Source: Marinobacterium sp. (GTDB taxonomy: Bacteria; Pseudomonadota; Gammaproteobacteria; Pseudomonadales; Balneatricaceae). From it: a stretch of 36,199 nucleotides of DNA. Each line of letters opens with the position of its first letter. Position 1 is the stretch's first letter. Location: positions 1 through 36,199 of the forward strand of contig JAUWAC010000021.1 in assembly GCA_030602245.1 (NCBI GenBank), read 5' to 3'. Positions 1 to 7,448 of this stretch are shown here, one piece after another. The translations under genes and the position numbers were made by a program. Under the pieces are notes generated by a model. That model saw only the letters and a program-made list of their open reading frames with translations, made no database searches and was not told the origin of the DNA.

Positions 1-7
1 GGCGCAT

Positions 8-35
8 ATCTTAGCGCCTGCGGTTTCAGTGTCAA
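8..35 (-). promoter_or_regulatory. Candidate strong sigma70 promoter P2, firing left out of the window
   Basis: Read on the minus strand, a TTGACA -35 box (30-35) and a TAAGAT -10 box (8-13) are separated by 16 bases, and a GC-rich ATGCGCC discriminator follows. The start point would fall at about the window edge. A- and T-rich bases lie just upstream (about 38-75). Together with the similar P1 promoter it resembles the tandem promoters of rRNA or tRNA operons. The transcribed gene is outside the window, so its identity is inferred. Confidence 0.6.
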
Positions 36-171
36 GCGTTATTTTCGCTTTTCACTGCGATTTTCCGTTTCGCTGAATCCTTAAAAGCTTTAATGAATTC
101 AACGGGTTGGAGAACCGCCTCGCGAGTCCGACTCGCTCCCGGAGGGGCTGTCGTCTCAAGCGAGGAGGCGC

Positions 172-232
172 ATTCTACAGCCCTGCCAATGAGAGTCAAC
201 AGGGTACTGAAATATTTGCGAAAAAATTTTCG
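172..232 (-). promoter_or_regulatory. Candidate stable-RNA-type promoter P1 with UP-like element
   Basis: On the minus strand, TTGACT (194-199) and TAGAAT (172-177) are 16 bases apart, followed directly by a GCGCCTCC discriminator. Immediately upstream (201-232) is an A/T-rich tract containing six A then four T, placed where an UP element would bind the RNA polymerase alpha subunits. A GC-rich discriminator after a strong -10 is the known hallmark of stringently controlled rRNA and tRNA promoters. Positions 36-171 would be transcribed leader. I see no gene in this stretch. Confidence 0.6.
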
Positions 233-261
233 GTCACGCCTCAGACAAGCGTTTGGTCGGT

Positions 262-291
262 AAAAAAGGGGCACCTGTCGGGCCCCTTTTT
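262..291 (-). terminator. Rho-independent terminator after the Yip1-like gene
   Basis: A perfect inverted repeat pairs AAAAAGGGGC (263-272) with GCCCCTTTTT (282-291) across a 9-base loop. It has a T run on either strand, so it can act in both directions. It lies 18 bases past the stop of the Yip1-like gene and upstream of promoter P1, insulating the two. Confidence 0.8.
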
Positions 292-309
292 CTCGCTTGT
301 CGGGCCAGG

Positions 310-915
310 CTACCCTCCGACGTATGACAGGGGTACAAAGGTGCCCCAAAGGATCACCGTCGTCGCCAGCAGACCGACCAGTACCACAAGTCCGACGGTG
401 AGGATCGAGGTCGCGAAGAAGAACGCCCGCTCCTCGGGGATCTGCATGATTTCCGGCACCCCGCTGTAGAGCAGATAGACGGAGTACGCCAGCGCGATCA
501 TACCGACAATCACGTTGAACCAGAGCATCGGATAGAGCCCTGCCAGCCCGGCCACGAACAGCGGCGTCGCCGTGAACGTGGTCAGCACCATGCACTCGTC
601 GAAGCCGACATTACCGCCGTAGGTTTTCTCCATCCAGTGGATCGAGTAGGCGATGATCCCCACCGCCACCCACATGGCTACATAGAACGCAATTGCCGCC
701 GGCAATGCACTTGCGATGGACAGGGTTACGAAGTCGCCACCGGTGACACTCCACCCCACCTGGGTGGTACCGATGAACAGGGATACCGCTGGTATCGCGG
801 CCAGAATACTGATCTGGGCCAGGAATACGTGTGCCGTCGAATAATGCTCGTTGCGGATCGAGCGCCACTCCCTCTTGGGATGGTACAGGACCCCCATCAT
901 ATGCTGCAGGAACAT
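310..915 (-). CDS. Yip1-family integral membrane protein
   Basis: The 201-residue product has about five hydrophobic segments (roughly residues 28-50, 60-88, 108-128, 130-150 and 166-193) with short loops, which matches the bacterial Yip1 domain layout. The N-terminal stretch (MFLQHMMGVLYHPKREW) is typical of the bacterial family, where a short amphipathic region precedes the first helix. The start is supported by GGGAGGA seven to eight bases before the ATG. No enzymatic motif is visible and the function of the bacterial family is poorly defined. It lies downstream of ctaB in the same direction but is separated by about 125 bases with its own hairpin, so it may be a separate unit. It ends at a strong terminator. 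Confidence 0.75.
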   Translation of the reverse strand: MFLQHMMGVLYHPKREWRSIRNEHYSTAHVFLAQISILAAIPAVSLFIGTTQVGWSVTGGDFVTLSIASALPAAIAFYVAMWVAVGIIAYSIHWMEKTYGGNVGFDECMVLTTFTATPLFVAGLAGLYPMLWFNVIVGMIALAYSVYLLYSGVPEIMQIPEERAFFFATSILTVGLVVLVGLLATTVILWGTFVPLSYVGG

Positions 916-929
916 GTCTCTATCCTCCC

Positions 930-959
930 GCGAACGGCTCTTGTTATTGTTCCGTTCGC
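930..959 (-). other. Hairpin between ctaB and the Yip1-like gene
   Basis: GCGAACGG (930-937) pairs with CCGTTCGC (952-959) around a 14-base A/T-rich loop. It lies in the 124-base gap after the ctaB stop and just before the Yip1-like gene's ribosome site. There is no T run, so it may be a weak or processed transcript end or a 5' leader structure. Only the inverted repeat is seen; the role is inferred. Confidence 0.35.
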
Positions 960-1039
960 TTTGCTTGGCGTTGGGTCTTGGGATTTTCAGAGTCCTTTCG
1001 CAGTTGATCGGGCCGCTTTCGCTCCTCGTTCAGCGGATT

Positions 1040-1945
1040 CTACAGTTGCAGTTTCAGGTAATGGTCAATCAGAAGTATGGCAAACAACCCCATGATGTAC
1101 AGGATCGAAAAGCGGAACATACGCATCGGATCGGCTGCGTCGCGGTAACGTAACAGACGCCATGCCCAGTAAAGGAAACGGGCATTCAGTACTGACACGC
1201 CACCCAGGTAGATCAGTCCGCTGAGCCCGCTGAAGTAGGGCAACGCCGTCATCAGCAGTGTCATCAGCGTGTACAGCAATATCTGCAGCCGGGTGAACGC
1301 ATCGCCGTGGGTAATCGGCAGCATTGGTACTCCGGCACGGGCGTAATCGTCCCGCCGGGCGATACAGAGCGCCCAGAAATGCGGCGGGGTCCAGGCAAAG
1401 ATAATCAGCATCAGCAACAGGCCATTGCCGCTGATATCCCCGGTTACCGCTGTCCAGCCCAGCAGCGGCGGTGCGGCACCGGCCACGCCGCCGATCACGA
1501 TATTCTGCGGCGTCGCCCGTTTCAGAAACGCGGTGTAGATAAAGGCATATCCGATCAGCGAGGCCAGCGTCAGCCATGCCGTCAACGGGTTCACGAACCA
1601 GGCCAGCAGCGCGATGCCACTCGTGCCCAGTACCGCCGCGAACAGCACCGCGTGCAGAGCACTGATCCTGCCGGTCGGCAACGGCCGCCGCGCGGTGCGT
1701 GCCATCTTGATATCGATTTCCTGATCGAGCACGTGATTGACGGCGGCGGCCGACGCCGCTGCGAGCCCCACGCCCAGACAGGTCACCAACAGCAGAGAGA
1801 GGGACGGTGGTACCGGAGTCGCCAGACACATCCCGACCACCAGCGTCAGCAGCATGACAGCCACGACTTTCAGCTTGCACAGCGCGAGAAAGTCCCGCCA
1901 CCCGGCCTGCCTGACTGGATTTTTAGCTAAGGGATAGGTAGCCAT
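1040..1945 (-). CDS. ctaB: Protoheme IX farnesyltransferase (heme O synthase)
   Basis: This 301-residue UbiA-superfamily membrane prenyltransferase converts protoheme to heme O using farnesyl diphosphate, the step before heme A. The first aspartate-rich motif is visible as N70 followed by D74 and D78 (NHVLDQEID), and the second conserved loop appears as RRDDYARAGVPMLP. Multiple hydrophobic helices span the protein, and the length is normal for CyoE/CtaB. The start has a near-perfect ribosome site, GGAGGTGATCC, directly before the ATG. It overlaps the end of ctaA by 23 bases, so the two are translationally linked. In the context of coxBAC the heme made here most likely supplies the aa3-type oxidase. 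Confidence 0.95.
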   Translation of the reverse strand: MATYPLAKNPVRQAGWRDFLALCKLKVVAVMLLTLVVGMCLATPVPPSLSLLLVTCLGVGLAAASAAAVNHVLDQEIDIKMARTARRPLPTGRISALHAVLFAAVLGTSGIALLAWFVNPLTAWLTLASLIGYAFIYTAFLKRATPQNIVIGGVAGAAPPLLGWTAVTGDISGNGLLLMLIIFAWTPPHFWALCIARRDDYARAGVPMLPITHGDAFTRLQILLYTLMTLLMTALPYFSGLSGLIYLGGVSVLNARFLYWAWRLLRYRDAADPMRMFRFSILYIMGLFAILLIDHYLKLQL

Positions 1946-2930
1946 GGATCACCTCCATCCGATTCACACGCGCCCGCTCATAGAGCCCGAGCACCGCCAG
2001 CAACAGCACAACCGCAATGGCGTGGTGGGCGACCGCAAGGCCCAGCGGCAGCTGCCAGATCACATTGAAGATGCCGAGCAGAATCTGAGTCACCGTCAGC
2101 AGCCAACACAGACCAAACCAGGGCCGCAGATCGCGACGCTGCCACAGCGTCAGGGTTACCAACAGCAACATCGCCACCACCATCAGCGCCCCCATCCGGT
2201 GCGTCATCTGGATCGCGGCACGGGCCGGCGCTGCGAGCAGGCCGCCTTCATAGTTCGGGCCGATCGTCTGGATCGGATTCAGCCCCGCGCTAAAGTCATA
2301 TGCGACCTCGTTCGCCGCACTGCAGCGCCACCAGTCATCACAGGCCCAACCGGCATAATTGGTGCTCGTCCAGCCCCCCAGCATCAACTGCACGCCTAAC
2401 ACAGCCAACAGCAGCCGCACGGCCACCGCTGGCGGTGCCACCCAGCCACACCCGACATCCGAGTTCCTGCGCCGCAGGCGTTGCCGCAAACGCACCAGCA
2501 GTGCAAGCGTCAGCAGCCCCCCCAGCAGGTGCAGCGTGACGACCCAGGGCACCAGCTTCAGCGTGACCGTCCACATGCCAAACAGCCCCTGCACGATCAC
2601 CAGTGCCAGCAAACCGACCGACAGCAACGGCTCCCGCCGCTGCCGCCCGTTCCACACCGCCTGAATCAGAATGAGCAACCCCAGCATCGAGGCGGCATAG
2701 CGGTGGATCATTTCCAGCCAGCCTTTCCCGAGATCGACCTGATGGCCCGGGAAATGTGGTTCGATCCGGTCTGCCACCTGCTCTGCCGGGGGCAATATGA
2801 AATGACCGTAGCAGGCCGGCCAGTCCGGACAGCCGAGCCCCGCATCGTTGAGCCGCGTCCAGCCACCGAGCAATACGACGGCCAGCGCCAACAGGATGGC
2901 TCCGTTCACCAGTTGCAGACTCGTGCGCAT
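1923..2930 (-). CDS. ctaA: Heme A synthase (COX15/CtaA family)
   Basis: The 335-residue membrane protein oxidises the methyl group of heme O to the formyl group of heme A. About eight transmembrane helices are evident. The first periplasmic loop has the conserved cysteine pair (C34 and C40 in GLGCPDWPAC) and heme-ligand type histidines such as H76 in MIHRY and the late THRMGAL motif, as expected for COX15/CtaA. GGGAGG lies six to seven bases before the ATG. The gene follows the SCO-like gene after 15 bases and overlaps ctaB, placing both heme-modifying enzymes at the end of the oxidase transcript. Confidence 0.95.
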   Translation of the reverse strand: MRTSLQLVNGAILLALAVVLLGGWTRLNDAGLGCPDWPACYGHFILPPAEQVADRIEPHFPGHQVDLGKGWLEMIHRYAASMLGLLILIQAVWNGRQRREPLLSVGLLALVIVQGLFGMWTVTLKLVPWVVTLHLLGGLLTLALLVRLRQRLRRRNSDVGCGWVAPPAVAVRLLLAVLGVQLMLGGWTSTNYAGWACDDWWRCSAANEVAYDFSAGLNPIQTIGPNYEGGLLAAPARAAIQMTHRMGALMVVAMLLLVTLTLWQRRDLRPWFGLCWLLTVTQILLGIFNVIWQLPLGLAVAHHAIAVVLLLAVLGLYERARVNRMEVIHGYLSLS

Positions 2931-2945
2931 TCTCTGCCTCCCTGC

Positions 2946-3398
2946 TCATCCCAGATTGGAGACTTTGAGCAACCGTTCGAGGTCTTCCAGCAGCTCCGGC
3001 CCGATCTGCGCCGGACGATACCTCAGCACCAGATTGCCAATTGGATCGACGATCCAGACACCGGTGCCAAGCTGCGCCGGCTCCGTCTCTGCGAGCAGGA
3101 CCTGAACCCGCGTCGCATCCCGCCCCAGCGCATCGTGAACCGACCTGAGCCGCGCGAGTTGCTGCTGACACCTGGCCTCGCAGCTGCCCACCGGCTTCAA
3201 GATCAGCGTCCAGTGACCGGTATGGACAGAGGGCTCACCGCCCCATTGCGCCAGTGTCGGCACAGGTTGCAGCAATTCTCCGTGATTGGTACGCCCTTCT
3301 GCGACCGGCAACCGCAGGCTGTAGGCGAGCACAGCACCCGCCAGCGGCAGCAGTGCGATCCCCCAGATCAACCAGAACACCCCAGTTCGGCGTTTCAT
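2946..3398 (-). CDS. SCO-like/thioredoxin-fold oxidase assembly protein, membrane anchored
   Basis: This 150-residue protein has one N-terminal transmembrane segment (about residues 8-27) and a periplasmic domain. The domain contains a CxxxC motif in GSCEARCQQQL, like the copper-binding CxxxC of SCO proteins, and a late WIVDPIGNLVLRY stretch that resembles the end of the SCO/thioredoxin fold. It is shorter than classical SCO1/SenC. Position and type match the small conserved protein between SURF1 and ctaA in Pseudomonas oxidase clusters. I chose the MKRR start because its ATG overlaps the SURF1 stop (ATGA), although an open frame continues upstream. A role in CuA copper delivery or thiol reduction is inferred. 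Confidence 0.75.
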   Translation of the reverse strand: MKRRTGVFWLIWGIALLPLAGAVLAYSLRLPVAEGRTNHGELLQPVPTLAQWGGEPSVHTGHWTLILKPVGSCEARCQQQLARLRSVHDALGRDATRVQVLLAETEPAQLGTGVWIVDPIGNLVLRYRPAQIGPELLEDLERLLKVSNLG

Positions 3399-4156
3399 TC
3401 GCGTCGCCTCCTCCACTCCAGCCACAGCCCCAGTACCAACAGCGTCAGCGCCAGTGCAAACCACTGCACCGCGTAGCCCAGATGCCGCTGCGGCGGCAAC
3501 TGCCCATCGCCGGGCACCCGGCGCACCAATTCCGTCCCACCCGATGGCCGCGCATCCGTTGGCGACAACCACAACACCCAGGGCGCCAGCCCAAGTCCCC
3601 AGTAGTCGCTGGCCTGCGACAACGACAGCGACTGCAATCGCCAGGACTCGCCGGTTACATTGGCGAGGGTGAAACTCGCCACCGGCTTTCCGGCCAGGGC
3701 GGCGACCGACTCTGCCCCCGCCCGTGGCACAACATCGGGACGCGCTGCCCGGCTGGCCGGCGCTGCCAGCCAGCCCCGGTTGACCACCACCACAGTACCG
3801 TCCATCAGCCGTGCCGGCTGCAGTACCTCATAGCCGGCACGGCCATTGTGAGTGCGGTTATCCAACAGCAGCGGCGTGACAGGCAGCCACTCCAGCCAGA
3901 CCCGCACCGGTACCCAGCGGTCTCGGTCCAGCGCGTTTCGCAACGTCTCCTGATGCTGCAGCTCAAGCGGGTCGGCACTGCGCTGCGACAGCCACACCTG
4001 CTTCTGTTCCGCGCGCTGCCACTGCCAGTTGCCCAGCGCAGCCAGCAGGGCAACCCCCAACAGCCAGAGCAGCCATACGGCGGCGCGCATCCAGCCCCGC
4101 TTGCTCAGGCTGCCGCACTGCTCTTTACTGTGAGAGTCGAGCACCCCGAGCCACAT
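3395..4156 (-). CDS. SURF1-family cytochrome oxidase biogenesis protein
   Basis: SURF1 proteins help insert heme a into subunit I of cytochrome c oxidase. This 253-residue protein has the usual two-helix layout: one helix near residues 24-42 and one near 225-243, with a periplasmic domain between. The family signature LGNWQWQR follows the first helix, and VVVVNRGW and HLGYAVQWFALA are recognisable family blocks. No clear ribosome site precedes the ATG at 4156; an alternative start is the Met at 4090 (MRAAVWLL), which would leave a 231-residue protein. Its ATG is only 14 bases from that of the DUF2909 gene on the opposite strand. The stop overlaps the next gene as ATGA. Confidence 0.9.
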   Translation of the reverse strand: MWLGVLDSHSKEQCGSLSKRGWMRAAVWLLWLLGVALLAALGNWQWQRAEQKQVWLSQRSADPLELQHQETLRNALDRDRWVPVRVWLEWLPVTPLLLDNRTHNGRAGYEVLQPARLMDGTVVVVNRGWLAAPASRAARPDVVPRAGAESVAALAGKPVASFTLANVTGESWRLQSLSLSQASDYWGLGLAPWVLWLSPTDARPSGGTELVRRVPGDGQLPPQRHLGYAVQWFALALTLLVLGLWLEWRRRRE

Positions 4157-4170
4157 AGGACACCGCCCTG

Positions 4171-4374
4171 ATGTTTCGTTTTGCGCTGATCGCCCTGTTC
4201 GGTCTCATCGTCGTCGCCCTGTTTTCGAGTCTCTGGTTCATGATGCGCGACCCCGCCGGCAGCCGACGCATGGCCAACGGCCTCATGGTGCGCGTCATCA
4301 TCAGTGCCATACTCGTGCTGTTGATTCTGTTCGGCTTCCTCAGCGGCCAGCTGCACACGCATGCGCCCTGGTAG
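4171..4374 (+). CDS. DUF2909-type twin transmembrane small protein
   Basis: The 67-residue product is almost entirely two hydrophobic helices (about residues 3-24 and 40-60) with a short positively charged connecting loop (RDPAGSRRMANG). This is the pattern of DUF2909 'twin transmembrane' proteins found inside oxidase clusters of gammaproteobacteria. It is the only rightward gene in the cluster. It starts 14 bases from the SURF1 start and ends 17 bases from the coxC stop, so its promoter must lie inside SURF1 coding sequence or be absent. Function is unknown; a small subunit or assembly factor of the oxidase is a reasonable inference from its position. Confidence 0.75.
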   Translation: MFRFALIALFGLIVVALFSSLWFMMRDPAGSRRMANGLMVRVIISAILVLLILFGFLSGQLHTHAPW

Positions 4375-4391
4375 CCAGCCGGCTGTGGCAT

Positions 4392-5276
4392 TCAGATCAC
4401 ATAGACGAACAGGAACAGCCCGATCCAGACCACATCGACAAAGTGCCAGTACCAGGCCACGCCCTCGAAGCCGAAATGGTGCTGCGAGTCGAAATGTCCC
4501 TTCAGCACCCGCAGCAGGATCACGACCAGCATCAGCGTGCCGAGCGTCACATGCAGACCGTGAAAACCGGTCAGTATGAAGAAGGTCGCACCATAGATGC
4601 CCGCATTCAGCGTCAGCCCCAGCCGGGTATACGCCTCCACGTACTCGTAAGCCTGAAAGCCGATAAAGACCACACCCAACAGAATCGTTGCGAGCAGCCA
4701 GCGCGCCACCGCCGTACGCGCATCACGCAGCAGCGCGTGGTGTGCCAGCGTGATGGTGAAACTCGATGTGATCAGCAGCACCGTATTGAGCAGCGGGATA
4801 TGCCAGGGATCGACCAGCGCCTGCGGCCCCTGAATGCTCTCGCTGGGCGGGTTCATCAGCGGCCACTCAGCGACAAAACCGGGCCATAGCATCTGGCTGA
4901 TACCGCGCTCCCCCTCGCCGCCAAGCCAGGGTACAGCAAGCGTGCGCACATAGAACAACGCGCCAAAGAACGCGGCGAAGAACATCACTTCGGAAAAAAT
5001 GAACCAGCTCATCCCCCAGCGAAACGAGCGATCCATCTGCGCACTGTACAACCCGGCGCGACTCTCGCTGATCACGTTGCCGAACCAGCCGACGAGAATG
5101 ATGCCCATCATCAGGGCACCCAGCAGCAACAGCACCAGACCCAGCCCGGTATCACCCTGGCCGCTGAAACCGTTGATCGTGGTGCCGGCGCCGAATGCCA
5201 GCAGAAACAGGGACAGGGACGCGACGATCGGCCAGCGGCTCTGCTCCGGCACGTAATAGGATGCCTGTGCACTCAT
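4392..5276 (-). CDS. coxC: Cytochrome c oxidase subunit III
   Basis: The 294-residue protein is a seven-helix subunit III of a heme-copper oxidase, which stabilises proton uptake in the complex. Recognisable blocks include the WGMSWFIFSEVMFF stretch and the C-terminal FHGLHVTLG and WYWHFVDVVWIGLF motifs, which are strongly conserved in subunit III. Its ATG overlaps the cox11 stop in an ATGA arrangement (5273-5276), so it is translationally coupled. Length is normal for the proteobacterial family. Confidence 0.95.
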   Translation of the reverse strand: MSAQASYYVPEQSRWPIVASLSLFLLAFGAGTTINGFSGQGDTGLGLVLLLLGALMMGIILVGWFGNVISESRAGLYSAQMDRSFRWGMSWFIFSEVMFFAAFFGALFYVRTLAVPWLGGEGERGISQMLWPGFVAEWPLMNPPSESIQGPQALVDPWHIPLLNTVLLITSSFTITLAHHALLRDARTAVARWLLATILLGVVFIGFQAYEYVEAYTRLGLTLNAGIYGATFFILTGFHGLHVTLGTLMLVVILLRVLKGHFDSQHHFGFEGVAWYWHFVDVVWIGLFLFVYVI

Positions 5277-5845
5277 ATCGGTGACCCTCCTTGCTGCGCG
5301 CCGGCATCAGTGGTGGCCGTTGCGGCGGGCGAGATATCGAACAGCGTGTAGGACAGCGTGATCTGGCGAATATGCGCCGGCAGGTCGGCGTCGATGGTGA
5401 ACAGCAGTGGCATCTCCACCTGCTCCCCGCCTGCCAGCGTCTGCGCGTTGAAGCAGAAACAGTTCACCTTGTGCAGATACTGCGCTGCCTCACCGGGCGA
5501 TACCGACGGAATCGCCTGCGCCACCATCTGCTGAGCGGTGGGATTCATCGCCATGAAAGCGGTCTGGCGCATCTCGCCGGGATTGACCACTATCAGGGAC
5601 TCCCTGGGCACGAATCGCCACGGCATGCCCTCGTTGTTGATGCCGAGCATGCGCACCTGCACTTCACGACTGGTGTCGGCCTGTGTCACGGCAACCGGTC
5701 CGGTATTGGTGATCTTGCCGTTAAGGCCGGTCACTTCGCAGAACACGTCGTACAGCGGCACCAGCGCGAAACCGAAGCCGAACATCAGCACCGCGCCGAG
5801 TAACAGCCGCTTCACCAGACGTCGGTTGGCATCGATCCGGTCCAT
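5273..5845 (-). CDS. Cytochrome c oxidase assembly protein Cox11 (CtaG-type copper chaperone)
   Basis: Cox11 delivers copper to the CuB site of subunit I. The 190-residue product has one N-terminal helix (about residues 13-30), the LVPLYDVFCEVTG block, and the copper-binding CFCF motif (C129 and C131) in the periplasmic domain. An open frame extends upstream to 5956, but the MDRIDANRR start at 5845 was chosen because it lies four bases after the coxA stop and gives the normal family length; the upstream part overlaps coxA and is Arg-rich shadow. Here cox11 sits directly between coxA and coxC, matching the stage at which CuB is inserted. Confidence 0.93.
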   Translation of the reverse strand: MDRIDANRRLVKRLLLGAVLMFGFGFALVPLYDVFCEVTGLNGKITNTGPVAVTQADTSREVQVRMLGINNEGMPWRFVPRESLIVVNPGEMRQTAFMAMNPTAQQMVAQAIPSVSPGEAAQYLHKVNCFCFNAQTLAGGEQVEMPLLFTIDADLPAHIRQITLSYTLFDISPAATATTDAGAQQGGSPI

Positions 5846-5849
5846 ACGC

Positions 5850-7448
5850 TCACTCCACTCGAGGCGGGGTCGTAAAGGTGTGATAGGGGGCGGGAGACGC
5901 AACCTCCCACTCCAGTCCCTCAGCCCCTTCCCAGACCCGCGCCGGCGCCGCCTCACCGCTGCGGACGTTGTGAATCACGTTCCAGACAAACAGCAGCTGC
6001 GAAAAACCGAAGATGAAGGCGCCGATCGACGCCACCATGTTGAAGTCGGCAAACTGCAGCGCGTAGTCGGGAATCCGGCGCGGCATACCGGCCAGACCGA
6101 TAAAGTGCATCGGGAAGAAGGTGATGTTGACGCCGATGAAGCTGAGCCAGAAGTGCCAGCGCCCCATGCACTCATTGAGCTGATGCCCGGTCCACTTCGG
6201 CAGCCAGTAGTAGGTGCCGGCCATGATCGCAAAGATCGCACCGGGCACCAGTACGTAATGGAAGTGCGCGACGACGAAGTAGGTATCGTGATACTGAAAG
6301 TCCACCGGCGCGATCGCCAGCATCAGCCCCGAAAAGCCGCCAATGGTAAACAGCACCACGAACGCGATCGCAAACAGCATCGGCGTTTCGAACGTCAGTG
6401 AGCCGCGGAACATGGTGGTCACCCAGTTGAACACCTTGACCCCGGTCGGCACCGCAATCAGCATCGTGGCAAACATGAAGAACAGCTCACCGACCAGCGG
6501 CATACCGACCGTAAACATGTGGTGCGCCCAGACCAGAAACGACAGAATCGCGATCGACGCCGTGGCGTATACCATCGACGCATAGCCGAACAGGCGCTTG
6601 CGCGAAAAGGTCGGAATGATCTGGCTGATGATGCCGAACGCCGGCAGGATCATGATGTAGACCTCCGGGTGGCCGAAGAACCAGAACACGTGCTGGAACA
6701 GCACCGGATCGCCACCGCCGGCCGCGTTGAAGAAGCTGGTGCCGAAATGAATATCCATCAGCATCATCGTCACCACCCCGGCCAGCACCGGCATCACGGC
6801 GATCAGCAGGAACGCGGTAATCAGCCAGGACCAGACAAACAGCGGCAGCTTCATCATCGTCATACCCGGCGCGCGCATGTTCAGAATCGTGGCGATGATA
6901 TTGATCGCGCCCATGATCGAACTGATCCCCATGATATGGATCGCGAAGATGAAGTAGGTCACGCTGGGCGGCGCATAGGTCGTCGACAGCGGTGCGTAGA
7001 AGGTCCAGCCGAAATTGGGTGCGCCGCCATCCATGAACAGAGTCGAGATCAGGATCGCGAACGCAAACGGCAGAATCCAGAAGCTCCAGTTGTTCATGCG
7101 TGGCAGCGCCATGTCCGGCGCCCCGATCATCATCGGGATCATCCAGTTGGCAAGGCCGACGAACGCCGGCATCACGGCACCGAACACCATGATCAGCCCG
7201 TGCATCGTGGTCATCTGATTGAAGAAGCCCGGCTCGACCAGCTGCAGTCCGGGCTGGAACAGCTCGGCCCGGATCAGCAGTGCCATCACGCCGCCGGTGA
7301 GGAACATCAGCAGGCTGAACCAGAGGTAGAGACTGCCGATATCCTTATGATTGGTAGTGAAAAGCCAGCGCCCGATGCCCGCCGCCGGCCCGTGATGATG
7401 CGACTCATGCTGCTCGCCCGTGACAGTGGTCGTCTCCAGCGTGCTCAT
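5850..7448 (-). CDS. coxA: Cytochrome c oxidase subunit I (catalytic)
   Basis: This is the catalytic subunit of an aa3-type heme-copper oxidase, reducing oxygen and pumping protons. The 532-residue protein has twelve expected helices. The metal ligands are visible: H83 for low-spin heme a (TTMHGLIM), the HPEVY motif at 260-264 with CuB ligand H260 and the crosslinking Tyr, the histidine pair H309-H310 for CuB, and H395/H397 (VAHFHYVL) for heme a3 and heme a. The N-terminus carries an unusual His-rich stretch (HESHHHG). Its ATG overlaps the coxB stop (ATGA), so subunits II and I are coupled in translation. Confidence 0.97.
   Translation of the reverse strand: MSTLETTTVTGEQHESHHHGPAAGIGRWLFTTNHKDIGSLYLWFSLLMFLTGGVMALLIRAELFQPGLQLVEPGFFNQMTTMHGLIMVFGAVMPAFVGLANWMIPMMIGAPDMALPRMNNWSFWILPFAFAILISTLFMDGGAPNFGWTFYAPLSTTYAPPSVTYFIFAIHIMGISSIMGAINIIATILNMRAPGMTMMKLPLFVWSWLITAFLLIAVMPVLAGVVTMMLMDIHFGTSFFNAAGGGDPVLFQHVFWFFGHPEVYIMILPAFGIISQIIPTFSRKRLFGYASMVYATASIAILSFLVWAHHMFTVGMPLVGELFFMFATMLIAVPTGVKVFNWVTTMFRGSLTFETPMLFAIAFVVLFTIGGFSGLMLAIAPVDFQYHDTYFVVAHFHYVLVPGAIFAIMAGTYYWLPKWTGHQLNECMGRWHFWLSFIGVNITFFPMHFIGLAGMPRRIPDYALQFADFNMVASIGAFIFGFSQLLFVWNVIHNVRSGEAAPARVWEGAEGLEWEVASPAPYHTFTTPPRVE

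Noticed and set aside
107..469. 120-codon plus-strand frame near the left edge
   Set aside because: It crosses the promoter region and the terminator, and overlaps the Yip1-like gene on the other strand; no ribosome site or motif.
3398..3572. Upstream extension of the SCO-like gene to 3572
   Set aside because: The extra 58 codons overlap SURF1 and are Ala/Gly-rich shadow; the ATGA overlap and membrane segment support the start at 3398.
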